Shown here: piece after piece, positions 26,360 to 35,590 of the stretch | Position numbering within the stretch: the stretch's first letter is position 1 | How the letters are laid out: every line of letters starts with the position of its first letter | Source: Ktedonosporobacter rubrisoli | GTDB taxonomy: Bacteria > Chloroflexota > Ktedonobacteria > Ktedonobacterales > Ktedonobacteraceae | Direction: 5' to 3' | Assembly: GCF_004208415.1 (NCBI RefSeq) | Contig: NZ_CP035758.1 | Span: 1,798,001-1,862,000, forward strand | DNA length: 64,000 bases | Made by a program: the position numbers and the translations under genes | The notes under the pieces: generated by a model | Database searches by the model: none | Told to the model about the DNA's origin: nothing | The model's input: the letters and a program-made list of their open reading frames with translations, nothing else

Positions 26360-27706
26360 ATGCCGAAAGAGAGCGCAAATACTCAACAGTATACTCGTCC
26401 TTCCACACGTTTCGGCGCACTGTGGCACTATCCTGATTTTCTCAAGTTATGGACTGGAGAGACGGTTTCGCTGATTGGATCACAGGTAACCACCCTGGCC
26501 TTGCCCTTAACGGCTGTCATCCTGCTCAAGGCTACCCCTGTGCAGATGGGACTCCTCAACGCGGTTGGCTTTGCTCCGTTTCTGTTTTTGACCTTGTTCG
26601 CAGGTGTCTGGATTGATCATCACAGGCGCCGTCCCATCCTCGTTGCAACAAATATTGGGCGTGGAGTCCTGTTGGGACTGATACCGCTGTTCGCCTTGCT
26701 GGGCATGTTACGCATCGAGTACCTGTATATCATTGCAGCCTTGGCCGGGTGTTTAACCATGCTGTTCTATCTGGCCTTTCAGGCGTTTTTGCCGACCTTG
26801 CTGCCGCGCGAGCAACTGGTTGAAGGTAACAGTAAGCTCAGTGTAAGCCAGTCCGTGGCGGAGATTGGGGGTCCTGGTCTGGCTGGTATTCTAGTGCAGT
26901 GGATTTCGGCTCCCCTCGCCGTTGTAGTTGATGCCCTCTCCTTTTTCGTGGCCGCTGGAAGCCTCCTACTTGTGCGCACGCCTGAACCCAGACCAGCAGC
27001 TTCAATTGACCTGCGCAGCCTCTTGCCGGAAATTAGTGAAGGCTTTCGCGTCACGTTCCTCAATCGCTACCTACGCGCTTTCGCTGGCGAAGCAGCCAGC
27101 TACAATCTGTTCTGGCAAGTGATCCTGACCGTGTTCATGCTGTATGCCGTGCGTGAACTGCATTATAGTTCAGGGATTATCGGCTTGCTCTTTGCTGTTG
27201 GTAGCGTTGGGGCATTGTGTGGTGCCGCCCTCACAAGTCCTGTAGCTCGTCGCATCGGTGTTGGTTTCACGATCCTTGGGGCCGCTGCTTTGAGTGATGC
27301 GACGCTTCTCGTTCTCCCAGGCATTACCAGCTCGACGCCGGGAGCATTGGGCTTCCTATTAGGGGCATTTTTCTTGCAAGGCATTGGGATCACGGGCTGC
27401 AATGTCCACGTGGATAGTATTCGCCAGACGCTCATCCCAGATCGATTACGGGGGCGTGCCAATGCTAGCTATCGTTTGCTAGTCTCTGGCGCCCTTCCCG
27501 TGGGAGCACTGCTGGGCGGCTTTCTGGGTGCGTGGATTGGCTTGCGCCTGACTCTCCTGGTGGGTGCGCTGGGCTTGCTGTCAACCTGGCTATGGATTGT
27601 GTTCTCGCCGGTACCAAAACTACGTAGTCCATCCACTCTAGTTGATGAGCTAGCAACATCGGCTTTGGAGAAGCCAGGCGAGACGAACGTGGGCATGCTG
27701 GACTAG
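26360..27706 (+). CDS. MFS efflux transporter (MFS_3, macrolide/enterobactin exporter-like)
   Basis: The start at 26360 follows AGGGAGAA; 448 residues. About 12 hydrophobic segments are seen, beginning FLKLWTGETVSLIGSQVTTLALPL, which is typical of this MFS subfamily, with the loop motif DHHRRRPILVATNIGRGVLLG. It should export a drug or siderophore across the membrane by proton antiport. Its promoter overlaps operators shared with the divergent CGNR regulator, suggesting inducible resistance. Confidence 0.9.
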   Translation: MPKESANTQQYTRPSTRFGALWHYPDFLKLWTGETVSLIGSQVTTLALPLTAVILLKATPVQMGLLNAVGFAPFLFLTLFAGVWIDHHRRRPILVATNIGRGVLLGLIPLFALLGMLRIEYLYIIAALAGCLTMLFYLAFQAFLPTLLPREQLVEGNSKLSVSQSVAEIGGPGLAGILVQWISAPLAVVVDALSFFVAAGSLLLVRTPEPRPAASIDLRSLLPEISEGFRVTFLNRYLRAFAGEAASYNLFWQVILTVFMLYAVRELHYSSGIIGLLFAVGSVGALCGAALTSPVARRIGVGFTILGAAALSDATLLVLPGITSSTPGALGFLLGAFFLQGIGITGCNVHVDSIRQTLIPDRLRGRANASYRLLVSGALPVGALLGGFLGAWIGLRLTLLVGALGLLSTWLWIVFSPVPKLRSPSTLVDELATSALEKPGETNVGMLD

Positions 27707-27724
27707 CAGCAGTGCGGGCTTGCT

Positions 27725-29071
27725 TCAGGTCCGGCGTTTATATGCCCGATTGGCCCAACAAAGATACTCCTCTTGCTTGTTCAAGCCTTGCTGGAGCACT
27801 AGCTCAATTGGCTGAAGTTCGGGACTCGGCCGAATAGCGAAACGCGTTTCGCTTCTTTTTAGGACTGGAAGCGCTTTGCTTTCATCTCCGAAATGGAGCA
27901 TCAGCCTGTTGTCTTTTCTTACTATCCTGATATCATCATTTTCTGTCGCGTTTATGTCAGGAGAAGCATAGCAACCAATGAGCGTGTTTCCTTCTGATGG
28001 GGTTGGGAAGGAATCCGGCAAAGGTGTAGAGGAATGGGAAGGAGGAGAGAGGACGAGCTCAAGCGCTTTCTCCTGTGTTTTCTTCAAGAGCACGTTGGCC
28101 TGATTGACGAGTTGGATGATGGCAAAACGTTGCTCTGGGAACATCTGGAGAAAACTGCAAAATCCTCTTCTTCCGCCACTATGTTCCAGGGTGCGCATTC
28201 CAGCATATTCTCCCAGGTAGAGGCCATATCCGTAAGAGCGGCCTTCGGGAGCGTCTGGCGGCTGCGCATGCGCTTGAGCAAGCGTAGAGATCACTTCAGG
28301 GCCGAGCACTTGCTCTCCTTCAAACTGACCGCCATTCATAAAAGCCATGGAAAAACGGGCCAGCTCGATCACGTTGGAAAACAGAAAACCAGCGGGCCAG
28401 CGTGTGGCATTATCGTCATATGGGCGAACCAGATTCCAACTCCCAGATGCCGTAGCTCGGTGGCCTTGCGAGAAAGGATAGGTCATTGCTTGAGTTAAGG
28501 AAAAGGTGCTACGTCTCATCTGTAGAGGATTGAGGATGCGCTCTGTAACCACCTGGGCATACGATTTCTTGCCGATGGCTTCAATGACAACCCCCGCAAT
28601 AGCATAACCAAGCCCCGAATAGGAAAAGATAGTACCCGGTTCGGCACAAAAATGGCGCTGGTCATAGTGGCGAACGGCTTTTCCCAATGCACCTTCATCA
28701 TGTGGGCCGTAATCGCTATCATCGTCTTTTAATCCGGCTGTATGGCTCAGCAATTGATGGACCGTCAACGATTTGAGGAGTTGAGGAAGGTCAGGAACAT
28801 ACTCGCCAATGGGGGTATGCACGTTGAGGCGCTGTTCGTGCATGAGGCTGAGCAAGGTGTAGGCAGTGATTACTTTTGTTACCGAGCCGATACGGAAAAG
28901 CATGTCTGCAGAGACGGGAGCCTTCGTTTCGCTATTGGCGATGCCAAAGACTTTGGCCAGAAGTACCTCGTCTTCGTAGACAACCGCGACTGCCGCTCCT
29001 GGGGCTTGCACCGCTTGAAGCTCAGCCTGTGCGACTTGTTCAAGCGCATTGACTTTCTCTCTCGCATCCAT
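27725..29071 (-). CDS. Serine hydrolase of the class C beta-lactamase / penicillin-binding fold
   Basis: 448 residues. The active-site SxxK is SVTK at residues 63-66 (LFRIGSVTKVITAYTLL). The second motif is Tyr151-Ser152-Gly153 (FSYSGLGYAIAG), where most members have YSN, and a late HSGG (LEHSGGRRGF) supplies the third. There is no evident signal peptide. A C-terminal lipocalin-like extension follows after about residue 340. Members include esterases, D-aminopeptidases and beta-lactamases; the substrate is open. Confidence 0.85.
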   Translation of the reverse strand: MDAREKVNALEQVAQAELQAVQAPGAAVAVVYEDEVLLAKVFGIANSETKAPVSADMLFRIGSVTKVITAYTLLSLMHEQRLNVHTPIGEYVPDLPQLLKSLTVHQLLSHTAGLKDDDSDYGPHDEGALGKAVRHYDQRHFCAEPGTIFSYSGLGYAIAGVVIEAIGKKSYAQVVTERILNPLQMRRSTFSLTQAMTYPFSQGHRATASGSWNLVRPYDDNATRWPAGFLFSNVIELARFSMAFMNGGQFEGEQVLGPEVISTLAQAHAQPPDAPEGRSYGYGLYLGEYAGMRTLEHSGGRRGFCSFLQMFPEQRFAIIQLVNQANVLLKKTQEKALELVLSPPSHSSTPLPDSFPTPSEGNTLIGCYASPDINATENDDIRIVRKDNRLMLHFGDESKALPVLKRSETRFAIRPSPELQPIELVLQQGLNKQEEYLCWANRAYKRRT

Positions 29072-29151
29072 GATCTTCCAGCGATCCTTTCATATCACCT
29101 GGCCTTTAGACTCAGAACCTCAAAGCTGAGCCATATTTACAAAGAGAGATA

Positions 29152-29193
29152 AAGCAAGTACATGAGAACTCCTTGCCTGAATTGTACTTGCTT
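29152..29193 (-). terminator. Hairpin between the DUF1398 and serine hydrolase genes
   Basis: AAGCAAGTACA and TGTACTTGCTT form an 11-bp stem with a 20-nt loop, downstream of the DUF1398 gene. No T-tract follows on the minus strand. Confidence 0.4.
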
Positions 29194-29228
29194 CACGGGA
29201 TCTTGTGAGCACTGCGGGCTCTGAAAAG

Positions 29229-29621
29229 CTAGCGGCTGACTATCTGCTCAATCAGCAATTCATTTCCCTGCTTATCATAATAAGCAAGCGTCATGTTATG
29301 CGTATCCACAGTCCATTTTTCTACGCCGCTCTCTGCCAGCCCTCGGGACATCTCCAGATAGCTTGTTTTTCTCTGGCCATGAAGGTCAAGATGGGCAAGA
29401 ACTTTTTCTCTGTCGCTGGTGTCGCTGATAGCGAGTGTTTCGTGGACGGCAGGAGAGGCAAGCTTTTGCCCACCCTTGCCAAAATATTCAGAATGTCCAT
29501 CTGTGAGGTAGGAATCGTATTTTTCGATGCCTAGCGCATGGAGCGCTCGCACATACTGAGGGAAACCCTCCATAGTGCCGAGACGATCATGGATAGCGTT
29601 GATTTGCTCAAGTGTAAACAT
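29229..29621 (-). CDS. DUF1398 family protein
   Basis: 130 residues. It matches the small DUF1398 (YbcV-like) family: a conserved opening MFTLEQINAIHDRLG, then FPQYVRALHALGIEKYDSYLTDGHSEYFGKGG and a terminal YYDKQGNELLIEQI. The function of this family is unknown. It is preceded by 230 bp without genes and followed by a hairpin, so it is probably a single-gene unit. Confidence 0.8.
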   Translation of the reverse strand: MFTLEQINAIHDRLGTMEGFPQYVRALHALGIEKYDSYLTDGHSEYFGKGGQKLASPAVHETLAISDTSDREKVLAHLDLHGQRKTSYLEMSRGLAESGVEKWTVDTHNMTLAYYDKQGNELLIEQIVSR

Positions 29622-29853
29622 AGCGTAATTATACCAGGATCGGGTGATTGGAAGCTACGGACCGAGCTTCTTCTATGCCTGGAGAAGAGTTCTTGTTATT
29701 CTGACCAGGTACTCCATCGCCACTTTGAAGCTGTATGTGGAAAAGCCTGCCGAGTTGGAAGAAGCCAGTGTCCTGGATCGCTTTGCACTGTAAAACGGAT
29801 GGCCCCTGTAGCCTATGACTGATATCATCAACCACAGCTCCTCCCATTGACCC

Positions 29854-30189
29854 TTATTCCCCTGCTCCTTCTAACATAAGATGATAGCCATTAGGAGTCT
29901 GAGCGTGAAGGACCCGATACTTCCAGTCCTCTCGTGGGGTGACCCATTCCTCACGAAATGAGACGCCAGCTGAAGCCAATCGTTGCTTGGCCATCTCGAT
30001 ATCTGCTATACCAAACTGCCAGATCAGCACACGATCGGGGAGCTCTGAAGCAAAATGCTGCTTTCGTTCAATTCCAAATTCGATGGAGCCATGAGCAAGC
30101 GCGATGAAGTCTGGAAACTCAGGCCCCTGGTAACTGACAGTGAAGCCAAGACTGACATAGAAGTTTCGCTCGGCTTCAAGGTCGTCCAC
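29854..30189 (-). CDS. VOC (glyoxalase/bleomycin-resistance) family protein, probably 5'-damaged
   Basis: 111 residues from a GTG at 30189. It has VDDLEAERNFYVSLGFTVSY, SIEFGIERK and TPNGYHLMLEGAG, typical VOC segments. The first beta strand (LFLILFV) is encoded just upstream in the same frame but no start codon lies between it and an in-frame stop, while an overlapping frame reads FNRLIPNPL. A frameshift near 30200 that separated an original start from the body is likely. If translated from GTG the protein lacks strand 1. Confidence 0.6.
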   Translation of the reverse strand: MDDLEAERNFYVSLGFTVSYQGPEFPDFIALAHGSIEFGIERKQHFASELPDRVLIWQFGIADIEMAKQRLASAGVSFREEWVTPREDWKYRVLHAQTPNGYHLMLEGAGE

Positions 30190-30703
30190 GAAGAGGATTA
30201 GGAATAAGCCGGTTAAATAAGGGAGCGCCCGTTTCGGACTTTCGGGTTTCCTTTACCTGATGAGGAAGAGCTTCGTTGCTTTCCATTGGCGTAATCGTTC
30301 CTCGTTTCTTTGTTTTCTGCATGATTAGCTCACGAGTTGACCATGCAGAGTGAGCATAGCATAGAAGTGTGAGGAAAAACTTCTCAAGTCTTGCTCTCTT
30401 GAGAGTTATCATCCCTGGAGAAATCAGGCCCATCCTGGTTGTAAATGCTACTTGCTTGCTCATAGTATTTACGTGGAAGTGGACGGATTTTGCCTGCAAA
30501 AGTGCAAAATTGCCTTCAATCTTGAACAAGAAGGCTAGTGACAGGCTAAGAATGCGCTCTAAATGCAGATGGTCGCACACCGTTCTTGTAAATTCAGCGC
30601 TCATTATTCGGGGCAAGTCTGAGGTTGAATACTCAGACACATTTCCAGAACCGATCAGTTTCAAGCCAAATGTATGATTTGACATGGCTTCTGTCCTTCT
30701 CAT
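30176..30703 (-). CDS. Unrecognised protein, probably truncated or composite
   Basis: GGAGAGG precedes the ATG at 30703, and a second in-frame ATG starts MSNHTFGLKLIGSG. The first 60 residues (STSDLPRIMSAEFTRTVCDH, LSLAFLFKIEGNFALLQ) resemble the start of small uncharacterised proteins that open with a beta strand and a DLP(R/K)I helix. The later part (HVNTMSKQVAF onward) looks like random translation, and the C-terminus runs into the damaged start of the VOC gene. I treat it as a degenerate gene that may still be translated. Confidence 0.35.
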   Translation of the reverse strand: MRRTEAMSNHTFGLKLIGSGNVSEYSTSDLPRIMSAEFTRTVCDHLHLERILSLSLAFLFKIEGNFALLQAKSVHFHVNTMSKQVAFTTRMGLISPGMITLKRARLEKFFLTLLCYAHSAWSTRELIMQKTKKRGTITPMESNEALPHQVKETRKSETGAPLFNRLIPNPLRGRP

Positions 30704-30937
30704 TGGTCCCTCTCCTGTCCTATGGCCCGCCTGAGAAACAGGCTAAGAGCAGGTGATGAGCAGAGTAAATGGTAAGCTTTTGACACAGAACGGTCTTTGT
30801 CGCCCTATTTCGGAACCAGAAAACATCCTTTGGTCTAGCATTGATAGGAAGAGCAAATGCCTGAAAACTTCCTGATTCACAAGCAGAAAAAGAAAAGTCT
30901 TGTAAAATGACTCCTCTTTGGCAAGAAAGCGAGAACA

Positions 30938-31408
30938 ATGACCACCATGGCAAAAACCGTTGAAAACAGTCGCATTGTGCGTCTTCACATTACCTGCGTG
31001 ACGCCACCACTTGTCCCACCAGACACGACAGGAGTCAATTTTGGTGTGCAGGATCGTCATGAGGTGATCTTCCCAGGCCAACTCCAACCTGATGGATCGT
31101 TGCAGTTCGAGATTGATGTTGCTGTCATTCAGCAGCCTGGGACTTCTCAGGCACGCTGGCGAGGTTCCTATGTGCATGGAAAGCCTTCAGCTCCTTTTGT
31201 CTATTTGAGCTTGAGACGTGATTCCGTTCACTTGACGGCCTGGATAAGAAGACTGAAAGTTCCACTCCCTCGCCTGTCATGGGATCAAGTTGAAGCGACA
31301 CAAGGAACCCCTTGCTTTGCGGCCTCAATTTCTGGAAGTGGCAGTGGAACGGTTCCCTTGCTGGGCGAGGGGTGGACGCCGCAAGAGCAACCTTCGGCAG
31401 AGCAATAA
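30938..31408 (+). CDS. DUF5990 family protein
   Basis: 156 residues; the start may be 30938 or the ATG at 30947. The pattern GVNFGVQDRHEVIFPGQLQPDGSLQFEIDV, then WRGSYVHGKPSAPFVYLSLR and WIRRLKVPLP, fits the DUF5990 family, known mainly from actinobacteria and without assigned function. The tail is Gly/Ser-rich (ISGSGSGTVPLLGEG). It has no obvious operon partner. Confidence 0.7.
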   Translation: MTTMAKTVENSRIVRLHITCVTPPLVPPDTTGVNFGVQDRHEVIFPGQLQPDGSLQFEIDVAVIQQPGTSQARWRGSYVHGKPSAPFVYLSLRRDSVHLTAWIRRLKVPLPRLSWDQVEATQGTPCFAASISGSGSGTVPLLGEGWTPQEQPSAEQ

Positions 31409-31743
31409 GAAGCCGCTTCCTCTCAAGCCATTCTGTGATTTGCCAGGGTTTGTGTCCTTAACAGTCTTGAGAGAATCCATGTCAAATCACAGAATGTTCA
31501 GATATGAGCTCTGATGGCTCTTGTTTCTCACGCTCAGCTCAGGATACCTTCCAGTGCTCTTGAGGAGCCTCTCACCGAGAGGGTGTAAGAGCCGAATAGG
31601 GGTTGTAGTTTCGTCAGAAGCATGTTATGATTTACAGGCAACTTTGTCATGACCTAGTTCTCATCGACAATACAAACTATGCAGGCGGCAACGATATCCA
31701 GGAGACTCTCTGGTAGCAAGCACACACATGAGGAGGTGACTCT
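31409..31743. other. Intergenic stretch with a long inverted repeat
   Basis: It contains the 13-bp inverted repeat ATTCTGTGATTTG (31430-31442) and its complement (31483-31495), separated by 40 nt. Inside lies a short ORF, MSNHRMFRYEL (31479-31514), whose start resembles the MSNHTFGLKL start near 30685 on the other strand. No T-tract follows. A good ribosome site for the next gene closes the stretch. Confidence 0.4.
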
Positions 31744-31956
31744 ATGCCTGATCAGTCAGAACCGACGAAGGAAGCAACTATCTCATTAGTTGAGTTATAT
31801 CTTATTGCGGGGTACCTGGAAGAGTACAATGTGGATCATGGCGATGATCGGGCTCGAATGCTCATGACGAGATTAATGAATGTCTGGACATATTGGATAG
31901 AGCAGAACAAACCTGAGGATTTCAACCTCAAAATTGGTTATTTCGATGAAGGTTGA
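31744..31956 (+). CDS. Small hypothetical protein (70 residues)
   Basis: GAGGAGGTGA lies just before the ATG, giving good support for translation. The protein is acidic and helical in character (ISLVELYLIAGYLEEYNVDHG, RARMLMTRLMNVWTYWIEQ), with no membrane segment and no cysteine. I do not recognise the family. It abuts ISL3 transposase debris, so it may be part of transferred DNA. Confidence 0.6.
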   Translation: MPDQSEPTKEATISLVELYLIAGYLEEYNVDHGDDRARMLMTRLMNVWTYWIEQNKPEDFNLKIGYFDEG

Positions 31957-31984
31957 GCACTTTTTCGGGGTCATGTACACTTTC

Positions 31985-32230
31985 GGTAGAGGTTGCTTGC
32001 TTCCATTAGGCCGAGCTTGTAAGAGAGCAAACCACTGCTTGTCCTGAACTGGGCAAACTCTGGATACAGCGAGTAAACCAGCCATGCCGTGCCAAGGTTT
32101 GGGTTTGACAGGTCGGACAATGGTCGCTTTCACGCATCGAAACCAGCGTAATAGTGATGTGCTGACGCTCTCGCTGGATGGATTGGATCTCAAGGTGAGG
32201 AAAATGTGGAAGAAGACCTGCCCAGGCCAT
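31985..32230 (-). pseudogene. ISL3-family transposase fragment
   Basis: The minus strand encodes LLPHFPHLEIQSIQRERQ, then ITITLVSMRESDHCPTCQTQ and RCIQSLPSSGQAVVCSL, the N-terminal zinc-finger part of ISL3 transposases. The frame stops after about 74 residues, the DDE catalytic domain is absent, and I find no clear terminal repeats. It is a decayed insertion-sequence relic between the small ORF at 31744 and the DUF488 gene. Confidence 0.7.
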
Positions 32231-32242
32231 AGAAAAAATTCC

Positions 32243-32698
32243 TCAATTCGTTTCCAATTTGAGAGGTGCTGAGAGCCAACGTAAAAGCAAGTAGCGATGG
32301 CAGGGAGGCTGCTGCTCCCAGCACAGGAGCGTCACCTTGCTATGCAATCGCTCCAGTTGCCACAGATACGAAAGGGGCGAACCGTCATGCAACTGCTCAA
32401 CCACAACACGTTCATCAGAGGAAGCTGAGAGCTTCACATAAGACTTCACGACACAGGACTGTTGCTCCCTCAACTCTGTTTCGTAGCGACCCTCAAACTC
32501 CTCGAAGGAAAGAAGCCCCTGGCGAAGTGCCGTCAGGGTTTCAAGAGAGGGGCCAGCATCCTTGATCCACATATGGATGAGTGATCTTGGAATTCCTCTC
32601 GGCCATCCTCGCATCACCAGAACCAATAATCCATAGCGAGCTTTGCGCTCTTCAATAGGAACTTGCTTGACCTGATAGACACTGGCTTCTAGAAACAT
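32243..32698 (-). CDS. DUF488 family protein
   Basis: 151 residues. The features are VLVMRGWPRGIPRSLIHMWIKDAGPS, LLSFEEFEGRYETELRE and a C-terminal KVTLLCWEQQPPCHRYLLLRWL, which is the diagnostic DUF488 ending (CxE, PPxCHR). The family is of unknown function; the Cys/His cluster suggests a metal or redox site. It has an AGCAGGTG ribosome site and no operon partner. Confidence 0.8.
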   Translation of the reverse strand: MFLEASVYQVKQVPIEERKARYGLLVLVMRGWPRGIPRSLIHMWIKDAGPSLETLTALRQGLLSFEEFEGRYETELREQQSCVVKSYVKLSASSDERVVVEQLHDGSPLSYLWQLERLHSKVTLLCWEQQPPCHRYLLLRWLSAPLKLETN

Positions 32699-33285
32699 AC
32701 AAACACCTGCTCAATTCTCCGTGTACTCACTTCACACCAGGAGAGGATAACAAATGAATAGAGACATCCTTATGTCACAATTCCCCATAGTGGTGAGCAA
32801 TTTCTACCGCAGCCTGCTGGACAGGCAAACGCAAGCTTTCAGGCGCCAGGGCTCAGCAGGATGCGTATCAGCCAATCATCCTCCTCTAGTAGCAAATGCA
32901 GACTGAGCGATCCTGCACAGCCTCCTCCTATGCTGGATGCGCTGCCCTGGATATGAGTTGTGTACCAGTCGCAGCAAAATTCTGGCAGGTAGCCACGATG
33001 AAGCAATATAGCTCACAGCATAAATTCTTGTAGCTAGAAAAAATAAAGTATCCTGAAAGTATTTACATCCTTTAAAGTTTGTGGTAAATTTATTGCATAA
33101 AGTAATTGTTATATCTGATATTAGTGAAAATAGTAAAAAATCTGACGATGTGAAGATTATGCCTTTGTTTTATTGTTGATGGGGAAAGCTATAAATACAA
33201 CAAATACATATGAAGAAAGTCGAAGCATGTTTCATAATTTAACTGCTAGCCTGGCATGGTTTCTTGAGAAAAAGGAGAAACAGAT
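32699..33285. other. AT-rich intergenic stretch
   Basis: Nearly 590 bp with no supported gene. Composition falls towards high AT after about 33030 (runs such as aaaataaagt and ttgttttatt), which marks the left side of an AT-rich patch that continues to about 36.1 kb. Confidence 0.5.
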
Positions 33286-33630
33286 ATGGGGAGTCACAGC
33301 ATTAGTATTCTTCCAGGAACAGCACAGGCTGGAGTTCCCGCTAGTCAACTCCTCAATGATCCTCGTTTGAAAGGGCCACAGATCAAATGTCCTCTGTGTC
33401 AAACGATGGTGGATATCCCACAAACGCTTGAACAAGACATTAAGGCGTTAGCGGCTCAACTTGGAGGAGAAGATCCTCCTATCCTTTTCAGCATTCGCCA
33501 CCCGGCCAATGTACCAGAAGTTATGTCGCCCACTGCTGTACGCCGCAAAGTGACAGATCCAGCACGCATCGCGCATCTAAAAGAGGCCTGGCAAAAAGGA
33601 AAAGAATTCAAAAATAATTCCAGCAAATAG
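33286..33630 (+). CDS. Hypothetical protein with a single CxxC motif
   Basis: AAGGAG lies 8 nt before the ATG. 114 residues; a CPLC motif at about residues 35-38 sits in GPQIKCPLCQTMVDIPQTL, which looks like half of a zinc ribbon. The remainder is charged and ends in a Lys-rich tail. No family is recognised. An intrinsic terminator follows closely, so it is a single-gene unit. Confidence 0.6.
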   Translation: MGSHSISILPGTAQAGVPASQLLNDPRLKGPQIKCPLCQTMVDIPQTLEQDIKALAAQLGGEDPPILFSIRHPANVPEVMSPTAVRRKVTDPARIAHLKEAWQKGKEFKNNSSK

Positions 33631-33643
33631 TAGGCATGTAACC

Positions 33644-33697
33644 AGCTTACCAGGTGTAAAGCAGTTAAAATCTTTTTGCGCCTGGTAAGCTTTTTCT
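33644..33697 (+). terminator. Rho-independent terminator
   Basis: AGCTTACCAGG (33644-33654) pairs with CCTGGTAAGCT (33681-33691), followed directly by a T-run. It lies 14 nt after the stop of the CPLC protein. Confidence 0.8.
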
Positions 33698-33813
33698 ATT
33701 CCTGGTCATATATTAAAGTGGACAGTTGATGCTCTGGAAAGCTCTGGCTTCTTCGTTCCCTCGCCTTCACAGATTTCCAATTTCCCAAGGAGTCTCATAT
33801 AGCCATATTAGGC

Positions 33814-34359
33814 TTAGAAGCTTGCAGCTGGACCATAACTTGCTGCAGCGTTGAGCGCCTCTAAAATAGATGGCCAGGGAACAATCTGGGGAGCTGGATA
33901 GCGCTCAGGATCGTAAAGAACCTTGACTCCGTACTCTCGTAGCAAAGCGATACTTGGAGAAAAGGCAGGATGGCGCGAAAATGGGCCTGTAATACAGGGG
34001 GCAGCAACAATAGGCAGCCCTAAGCCTAAACCTTTACAGAGCTGGCTCAGGGCGAGTGTATCAGCATGGCCCTGAGCCCATTTTGTCGTGGTGTTCAATG
34101 TCATGGGCGCGATAACCATCGCATCCATTTTCGGAAAAATATCTGTTGTCCCAATAGGCTTAAATTCGCTACGTACCGGATGGCCCGTGAGCTGCTCTAG
34201 ATATTGTCCATCGATGAATGACTTAGCATGAGGAGTGGCAATAAGGCATACATCCCACCCGGCGGCCTGAGCCAGGTGAACGAATGCTTGCACGTCCTGG
34301 GCCGGAGGGGCCGCGCAAACAATGTGGTAAATCACTCTTTTTGTTATTTCTTCTGTCAT
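33814..34359 (-). CDS. Flavoprotein of the HFCD (EpiD/Dfp-like) family
   Basis: The start at 34359 lies 7 nt downstream of the stop of the preceding regulator gene; a longer frame overlaps it without a ribosome site. 181 residues. HFCD motifs: VIYHIVCAAPPAQDVQAFV, GWDVCLIATPHAKSFI, and MVIAPMTLNTTTKWAQGHADTLA, which matches the family's FMN-binding APxTxNT segment. Such proteins decarboxylate cysteine-like substrates or act as small FMN reductases. Coupling with the XRE-TPR regulator suggests a regulated two-gene unit. Confidence 0.82.
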   Translation of the reverse strand: MTEEITKRVIYHIVCAAPPAQDVQAFVHLAQAAGWDVCLIATPHAKSFIDGQYLEQLTGHPVRSEFKPIGTTDIFPKMDAMVIAPMTLNTTTKWAQGHADTLALSQLCKGLGLGLPIVAAPCITGPFSRHPAFSPSIALLREYGVKVLYDPERYPAPQIVPWPSILEALNAAASYGPAASF

Positions 34360-34366
34360 AGATTTC

Positions 34367-35590
34367 TCACAAAAGGGTGGTATGAAGCAGCATTTGCGCA
34401 TCAAAGTCTTTGACAATTTGTGTTGCTTCCCAGGGCCGCATAGATGTACGGACCTTACGAAGACGTTGTAGTACCAGACTGGACTTTGTAGATCTATTTA
34501 ATTCTAAAGCCTGTGATGCAGAACTGCAAGCGGCGGGAATTTCTTCCATTTGTGTGTAGGCTGCTGCAATATCAGCAGTAATGATAGATCGTTGACGAAC
34601 TGCTATGCTATCTATCGATTTCACGCTTTCATTAAGTGCCTCTAATGCTTCTTTTGGCTTTTGGAGATATAGATAACATATTCCCTTATAGCCAGCTAAC
34701 CGAGCGTAATCAAACTTCACATCAAAAGGGCTTTCTTCCTGTTTTACATTTTCAAGAGCGCGTTCAGCATGCCCCAAGAGTTGCATACAATATGCTCTAT
34801 TGTGAAGATTAGCTTGCGCTTCTGCTTCTAAGCTAGCTAACCAAGCTTTAACTTGAGGAGAACTATGAAAGATAGCGACTCTTTGCGCTTCTTGCAGGAA
34901 AGGAATTGCTTCATGAGATTTATTGTTATAGATTGGCAAAGAACTCATGCGACCTAAGCTAATCACCCAAAGGATGTGATTATTAGCCTCTCGGGCAGCT
35001 TCGATAGAAACCTTGTAATAAGGCTTAGCAAGCGAATAATTACTCATATCAAAGTAGATAGCCCCAATACATTGAGCTATTTCACTGACAATAGAGCACA
35101 GATGTACATGTACAGATGGGGAATAAGCATGTTTTAAGAGTTGTTCGACTGTCCCAAGATGCCCGAGAAAGCCCTTAATAAGGCTACTATAGCCAAGACC
35201 GGAACGGAGTTGCCAATAACTGTTTGTAATATATTCAAGACCTTGCAGTACTTGGGAATCGATGCTCGCGGGCTTTGCTAACGCTTTTGAAAGTCGCTCC
35301 TCAAAAGATGTATCTATTACAGATGAAGCGTTGGTCAAACCATCCACAAGATTGACAACTGTTTTATTTGCCTTATATCTGTTGATCTCTTGATTCTCTG
35401 TCTTTATTAACCCTAGTTCTTCAGGGGACTTTTGCAAGCACACACATATTCGCTCGATATTATCTACTCTAATTGTCTCTCCGCGTTCTGCACGTTCTAT
35501 AGTGGAAAGAGAGACGCATGCAAAATCAGCAAGCTGTTTCTGGCTCCATCCCCTTTGACGCCTGATTGTGCGTAATAATATGTTTTTCAT
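34367..35590 (-). CDS. XRE-family HTH regulator with TPR-like domain
   Basis: 407 residues. An XRE HTH occupies residues 5-60 (RTIRRQRGWSQKQLADFACVSLSTIERAERGE). The rest is a helical repeat of TPR character (EALEALNESVKSIDSIAVRQRSIITADIAAAYTQM). This layout is common in regulators that respond to peptides or metabolites. It is co-transcribed with the HFCD flavoprotein. Codon usage is AT-rich compared with most of the window, which suggests recent transfer. Confidence 0.82.
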   Translation of the reverse strand: MKNILLRTIRRQRGWSQKQLADFACVSLSTIERAERGETIRVDNIERICVCLQKSPEELGLIKTENQEINRYKANKTVVNLVDGLTNASSVIDTSFEERLSKALAKPASIDSQVLQGLEYITNSYWQLRSGLGYSSLIKGFLGHLGTVEQLLKHAYSPSVHVHLCSIVSEIAQCIGAIYFDMSNYSLAKPYYKVSIEAAREANNHILWVISLGRMSSLPIYNNKSHEAIPFLQEAQRVAIFHSSPQVKAWLASLEAEAQANLHNRAYCMQLLGHAERALENVKQEESPFDVKFDYARLAGYKGICYLYLQKPKEALEALNESVKSIDSIAVRQRSIITADIAAAYTQMEEIPAACSSASQALELNRSTKSSLVLQRLRKVRTSMRPWEATQIVKDFDAQMLLHTTLL

